From: Timema cristinae
Lineage: Eukaryota > Arthropoda > Insecta > Phasmatodea > Timematidae
Assembly: GCA_039000515.1 (NCBI GenBank)
Contig: JBCFYV010000012.1
Coordinates: forward strand, 40,127,429 to 40,191,428
Length of the DNA stretch: 64,000 nucleotides
Reading direction: 5' to 3'
Shown here: piece by piece, positions 58,572 to 64,000 of the stretch
Layout of the letters: each line of letters starts with the position of its first letter
Position numbering within the stretch: the first letter of the stretch is position 1
Translations under genes and position numbers: made by a program
Notes under the pieces: model-generated
Seen by the model: only the letters and a program-made list of their open reading frames with translations
Database searches by the model: none
What the model was told of the DNA's origin: nothing

Positions 58572-59384
58572 GGCTATACCCTACCTACGATAGGAAAGGT
58601 GGTAAGTAAAAACTAGCAGAAAATACTTTATTGAAAACATTGGCTGAAAACAGCTGTGTAGTTTCTTCCTACCTATTTAGAAATAATTTACATTTTATTA
58701 GTGGTAAAATAGAGTCTCGGAAACTCTACACTCTATAGCTCGACATTTCGTGTAACACGACACGCGCACGTTCACACAGTTGTTGGTGCTAATCATCATA
58801 ACTCAAGGTCATTCAACTGTATAACCTCTTAGTTTGTTTGTGTAACTCAAGTGGAACAGTCGTGCGGTGCTGTTTTTACAAGTACTGTGTTTGTTAGATT
58901 TCCGGTATACACACCATTATATTATAACGTAGCATATTGTACTGTACGTATATTACTGTTACTGTACAATACTACAGTACAGTACAACTGTATCTATAAT
59001 ATTCGATACTGTACTGTGATTCATCCATGTTTAGTAAACATGACATACTAAACATACATCTTATGCAAGTTCATTCGTAAAACTTGACATTTCAATAACT
59101 CTACACCATCTCAGTCTACATTAGGTCAAGTTTCCGAGACTCTACTTTACCAAATTATTACTAGTTATTTCCAAATAGTTTGATCTTAGTTACTAGTGTT
59201 ACTTTCTTATTATTAGTTTCTAATGTCAACCAGCTCGGAAATAATAATTATTTTCTTAATAAAACTATAATATCAATAATTATTTCTGAATAGTTTGACA
59301 TTAGTTACTTTCAACCAATGATTGCAATAAATACCTTCTTCAGCTGTCACTTACCACCTCTACTACCGTAGATATGGTATAGCT
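58572..59384. mobile_element. Foldback/MITE-like element (about 0.8 kb)
   Basis: Arms 58,572-58,735 and 59,125-59,384 are inverted copies. Outer words are GGCTATACC and AAGGTGGTAAG; inner words are TGGTAAAATAGAGTCTCGG and the complement at 59,127-59,152. The loop (58,940-59,010) is packed with GTACTGTA/TACAGTAC words. The right arm carries an internal duplication. No transposase; class unknown. Confidence 0.75.
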
Positions 59385-60930
59385 GTAGTCAGCGATAAGC
59401 AAAGGCTGCTTTGTTCTATGCCCGGTAGCTACTAAATACTCAATTTAGAGTCACTTTGTTTGAATATACATTTACATCACTCCCAAGCTTCCAGGCTACA
59501 AATACCATTACCGTGGATACAAGACGGGTCGAAAATAACAAACAATGAGGGCATGGCGATGTTTAATGTATTCATTTATTATAAATGAATACGATTATGC
59601 TTTATAAATAATATTGAATAACTGATTAAAGTGTATATCCTTGCCACTACCTTTTTTCGATTTTATAATATAGAAACGAATGAAGAGAATCGATTATCAT
59701 AAATTAATGATAATTCATAGAGTTTACTAAGCTATTTTTCAGAATCAATAAACGAGCAACAGGCCCATGTGCTACGTGATAGACGCTACATACAAAATGT
59801 GGAAGTAGCAGCGTATCTTTTGATAGTTGAGCCTTTATAAATGTATTTTCGTGACGTTTTGACATGTTTGGAGACGCCAATCCATCCATGGGTTATGCGC
59901 ACGTCCATTAAGGTCGGAGAGGGAGAAATATTTTAGTCATAGCTATTGGCCTCTTTTAATCACACAGTTAAACTGGTTTTATCCTCCTTGGGCATATTTT
60001 TTCTGCGTGAAGTTAAAGCTCCAAGAACAGCATGATCATGATGTATTTTTAAGAGCTTATAACCCTCAACTAACCCCTAACTAGCTTAGGTAAATAATAC
60101 AGCTCAAACTAGGTGGAAATCATGTAGTCTAGTTAGAAAACAATGTAATTGAGATAATTGAAACTGTTTTACCACATTTAAAAATGGCTAGAAAATTGCA
60201 ATTTAATTATTCTCAAATTAAATAATGACTTAACTAACAAAATTTGATGCTGTCAAGTGAATAATACAGAATCCTATATTTAAATGCTATATCTGATTAA
60301 ATATCTAATAGCCCGGTTAATCGGTCTTAAGAAAGGCTCTTATAGATTCTTCCTATCGCCTTTTCACTTTACTTCCCATATTATGGCAATCCATGGCGCA
60401 CGGCCCCAAGTGTCATTGAGCGCTTATTCACCGCAGTAGGTTGTATTGTTTGTTTCGTGGGTATTAAAGAGGCCGTGCCCGGAGGCGAGTTTGATGCGTG
60501 TGGTCGGACGTGTCCACCGTCTGAACAGGCAGGATTTACTGTCACCGTATCAAACAGGCGGTGGTATAGAGACGTTATCACGATGCTATATTAGTGATCA
60601 CTGTGTATTCAGACGTTTACCGTTCTCTATATCCACTCAAAGAGATAGGAGGGTGGAATGGGGGGAACATATGATGGCGGCCTCGCCAAAATGATAAAGG
60701 TGGTCAATAAAATCATTGACAGGAAGCAAAGAGATACATGAGACTTTGTTCGTGTTACTCTATCGCGTGGACACCGAGGCTGTCAATCTCAGTTATATGA
60801 GTACCATCGCAAACTCTTGTATAATCACTTCCTTTTTATTCATAGTGATTGTAATTGTGGATACATGTGCAGGAGTTGGGGGTGAGTGGACAAAGATGAC
60901 AGTATTGTCTAGCCTGGTTTTATGGTGAGG
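59385..60930. other. No gene recognised
   Basis: 60,380-60,690 is GC-richer than its surroundings, with open frames on both strands (82 and 66 codons). Neither contains a motif I know. Confidence 0.45.
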
Positions 60931-61100
60931 ACAAGGTGCATATTCAAGTCTTGGTTGGGTATATTGAGGAGGGTTTTTTCTAAATGGTTTCTCTCTCAAA
61001 TATGCTTAAACGTCTTCTTAAGTCTACATAACTGACCTCTTATTTTATTAATGTAAATATTCGGATAATCTAGACAGGAAATAAGACGGATAGAGTAAAA
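60931..61100 (+). mobile_element. SINE-A, diverged, 5'-truncated
   Basis: ATTCAAGTCTTGGTTGGG, TTCTAAATGGTTTCTCTCTC and ATAAGACGGATAGAGTA tail. Confidence 0.6.
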
Positions 61101-62558
61101 AAATGTCATTAACCTACACCTGTGGCTTAGACGAATATTATAATCCCTCTCCACCTTAAAAGGAGCCTCAAGTTACACGATTATGTTCACGGAAACCATA
61201 AAATATCTCTTTACCAATATGTATTCATCTGAGGGCTGTGCATAGCTACCTCTGCTGGATCTAAACATATTCTACATTTTTGAAATGTTATATAAACTAT
61301 TTGACCAGTTACATTTTAGGAATGGAGATGTAAATTCAAATAATAACATTTTAACTCACCTTGAATTACATAATCGTAGGTACTATTTAAGTGAAAATAT
61401 ATACAATTTAACATGTGTTATAAAAACACAAATTATCTCGAGATATTTTGTATGTGTACTTTAACTAGGTTTTTAGTAGTCAAACTAACACAATAATCAA
61501 ATAACTATATTTAGATATTATACGCTTGAATTCTTGATTCTTCGAATCCCTCGAACCCTATGATATTCACGAGATTCAAGATTGATACAAAATCTAAGAG
61601 TATCTCAAATACATTATAAAGACCTTGACTTCAAATAACAATAATTTTAAGAAATTGATAAAAGTAACTATACAGGGTGAATCACTTAAAAGTAGCCCTT
61701 AATTTAACACTGCGAGTATTAGCCAAGACCTCGAGAAAATGACAATTACGCTCATCCTTAGTCCTGAAAAAGAGAAAGGATTAACGCGACATGTATTCCC
61801 AGATTGTCTATAAAACAACAATCTCACACTACCAAAACTTTCACAGACGTCATACCGTTCAACATAAACATAATGTAGTGAAGAAACACTTAAAATGGTC
61901 AAGGAAACCGGGAATTACAACAAGAGAAAGTCAATTTAAATTATTTTATTCAAAGCAAAACCTTAATAGACAATTTAAGTTTATAACCAAGCCCTAAGAT
62001 TATTTTCATTTTTATCAAAGCATAGATCTAGTTGCATGCATCCAATACATGGGAGGATAGAAGTGACACCATTAAAATAAATTATTAATTCTTTTAGTCA
62101 AGCAACAAGAAATTTAATATAATAAAAAGTTATAAGAACATCCTTAGCTAAATGTATCAAAATTATGTATAAATACCCTAAATGGGCTTGTAGTAGAAAT
62201 ATATAATTTACTTTCTGTGCCAGCAATGGACTTTAAAAGTTAAGATGACCACCAATTAAATTGAAAGGCTATACACAAATGTCACATTCAGGTCATAAAG
62301 TCCATTATAAGTGGAAATTGAATAGCATAACTCCAATTAGGAACACTTCAACAATGCTCTTTATTTAAAACCAGTTAAATCACGTACTAGGGCATACAAA
62401 AGCTAAAAGGCCAAAATAATATAGGTTTGACAAATCCCTCTAAATCTAGTCTCAGCACTGATGGTGCGAAACGATAGAAAGATGGATTCAGCTATCAGAA
62501 ATAGCTCAAAGAGTTTATTACTACTGCTCCAAATCATAATAGTTGTTAGATTCACTTC
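61101..62558. other. No gene recognised; one mariner-like end at 61,673
   Basis: TATACAGGGTGAATCAC (61,671-61,687) looks like one end of a mariner-type element, but no second end is visible. Confidence 0.45.

Positions 62559-62647
<89 letters not shown>
62559..62647. repeat. (AAT)n microsatellite
   Basis: About 29 uninterrupted AAT units; both strands give artefactual poly-Asn or poly-Leu frames. Confidence 0.97.
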
Positions 62648-63660
62648 GGACCATTCTAGAATAAAACAATGTTCCCTAGACCTCACCTACCACTGAGAAT
62701 AACATAAAGCATTAGGACACTAATGTATATAAATTATTATTCTAGAAAATATACATAATTGCTCCTAAATACAACAAACAGTGATTACCTTAAATTTACA
62801 TTTATACACGCCCTTGTGTAAATAGTTGACTTTCCTACATAAATATAAACACAATTACGCGCTACATCCCAACAACACGAAGCAATATTCTGATCGAGTA
62901 AGCTACTACTAAACAAATAACATAATTAATAAGTTATCATACTAATTTAACTTAATAGACAGGCAGAGTGCTTGCCAATAAACAGAACCTAATTTATACC
63001 TTATTTTAACAAGACTGAGCAGATGTTAAGCTATTAAAACTTTTTATGAAGGAGATTTATAACTTCCATGCGGTATTCCTTCGCCTTGCCTGTGACACCA
63101 TCGATACCAACTTCACAAACATCAGTAAAGCGTTGAGCAGCAGGCGACTACAATAATACGTAGCAGCGTGACTTCTTCGGTCGTTGATTAAGTACAACTT
63201 AGTGGGCTTAACATACACAATTTTTGATTAAAATTGACTGGTGGGGAATTATGAGTGCTTTCACGAGACTTTCTTTCTTTCTCTTCCAGCCTACACTAAA
63301 CTTGAAAGAGTTGTCAAAATTGAATTGGCCCTTTGAATACGACATCGGCTCAGGAGTTGTAAGTTTGTGGACGTAACAGAAATATAGTTCACATAAGCTG
63401 AAATCATGGTATGTTGAAACATATAGTTAGGGAAGATATTTAGGAACAGTGAATATATGTATAATATATTATTGTGAAGGGTTAAAGGCTTTTAGCCTGT
63501 CAAAAATAAAAAACCGGAACTATCTCAGCAAGTCGGTGTCAGACATCATGTGTACATGTCTTTCACACTCTGAAGGAACTGCACAGCTTAGCAATCGTGC
63601 AATAATTAAAAGATGCAGATAAATTAATACGTATAGGAAGCTGTACGTGACTCTTTGATT
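62648..63660. other. No gene recognised
   Basis: AT-rich to 63,060, then more mixed, without a coding match. Confidence 0.45.
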
Positions 63661-63663
63661 TGA

Positions 63664-63712
63664 ATTGAGCGTTCCGTCAGCAGATTGAGCGTCCAGTTAG
63701 TGACGCTCGATC
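63664..63712. repeat. Two 21-bp direct units plus an inverted partial third
   Basis: ATTGAGCGTTCCGTCAGCAG, then ATTGAGCGTCCAGTTAGTG, then GACGCTCGAT in the opposite sense. Confidence 0.75.
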
Positions 63713-63717
63713 CAACT

Positions 63718-64000
63718 GAATATTTTATTTTAGACAAAGTCTAGTTCCATTCAACCGAGCACAACAACTTTGAAAACTCAAAGTACTGGGCGATTGAAAA
63801 TCCCCACGTACTCTACGAAGAACCACTCCTTGCTGCAAAAAGAGGAGTGTTGTGTGCCATGTCTGTAAGGCGGATCATAGGGCCCATCTTTTTTTAGACG
63901 ACTGTCAACATAGACGTGTACCTAGGAATATTTGAACGCTTTTACACACAATTAACCCCATAGGAACGAGATTCATGCACAATTTATAAACTCGCCATGC
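63718..64000 (+). pseudogene. Tc1/mariner-like (DDE_3-type) transposase remnant, cut by window end
   Basis: Frame from 63,718 reads FILDKV-stop-FHSTEHNN (stop 63,739-63,741), then YWAIENPHVLYEEPLLAAKRGV, MSVRRIIGPIFF-stop (63,895-63,897), TTVNIDVYLGIFERFYTQLTP-stop (63,961-63,963), and after a frame change RFMHNL-stop-TRH at the edge. This is the central part of a widespread insect transposase: 'SDEA.FHL', 'RYWA.ENPH', 'RRIIGPIFF..TVN...Y', '(F)MQDGA..H'. The first catalytic Asp is still readable, while the QDGA motif has decayed to HNL-stop. The N-terminal DNA-binding part is not seen upstream. Dead copy. Confidence 0.8.

Noticed and set aside
60446..60694. Coding exon in the GC-richer patch
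   Set aside because: Frames are open on both strands with no domain and no convincing splice sites.
62403..62669. Long poly-Leu and poly-Asn frames
   Set aside because: They are translations of the (AAT)n microsatellite.

Overview
The window looks like TE-rich, gene-poor DNA from an arthropod nuclear genome, probably an insect. It is AT-rich, with long microsatellites, many tRNA-derived SINE copies, short AT-rich ORFs full of stops, a small spliceosomal-type intron inside a transposase remnant, and a short interstitial run of TTAGG, the usual insect telomere unit. I see no intact host protein gene, no rRNA, no intact tRNA gene and no CRISPR. Nearly everything recognisable is a mobile element or its debris. 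Family names rest on motifs I recognise by eye, not on a search.

Layout. 0-6.3 kb: a stop-riddled copy of a multi-copy arthropod protein family (686-1272), a Ty3/gypsy reverse-transcriptase scrap (2263-2444), twin 29-bp palindromes (2851-2941) and old repeats. 6.3-12.8 kb: mostly featureless, with a few SINEs, microsatellites and a CpG-rich patch at 11.74-11.95 kb. 12,795-19,912: a young LTR retrotransposon on the minus strand, with about 604-bp LTRs that differ at only two positions and a 4-bp target duplication (ACCC). Its gag is open except for one amber codon. Almost all of pol is missing; only an integrase tail with a GPY/F motif survives. Its LTR carries three heat-shock-element clusters just upstream of a TATA box.

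20-35 kb: SINE graveyard, a hAT deletion derivative (23,918-24,745) and a tandem-structured AT-rich repeat (33.18-33.83 kb). 35.7-36.6 kb: a Harbinger-like non-autonomous element. 40.4-45.3 kb: a large diverged inverted repeat with a nested hairpin. 49,291-52,213: a DNA transposon with about 145-bp imperfect terminal inverted repeats and a broken two-exon transposase, of a superfamily I cannot assign. 52-64 kb: SINEs of three families, a mariner-type MITE (57,121-57,439), a foldback element (58,572-59,384), microsatellites, and a Tc1/mariner-like transposase remnant running off the right edge.

The genes do not form a pathway; the window records successive invasions. The part most worth following is the LTR element: near-identical LTRs mean a recent jump, its own pol is gone so the enzymes probably came from a relative, and its promoter has the layout expected of heat-inducible transcription.
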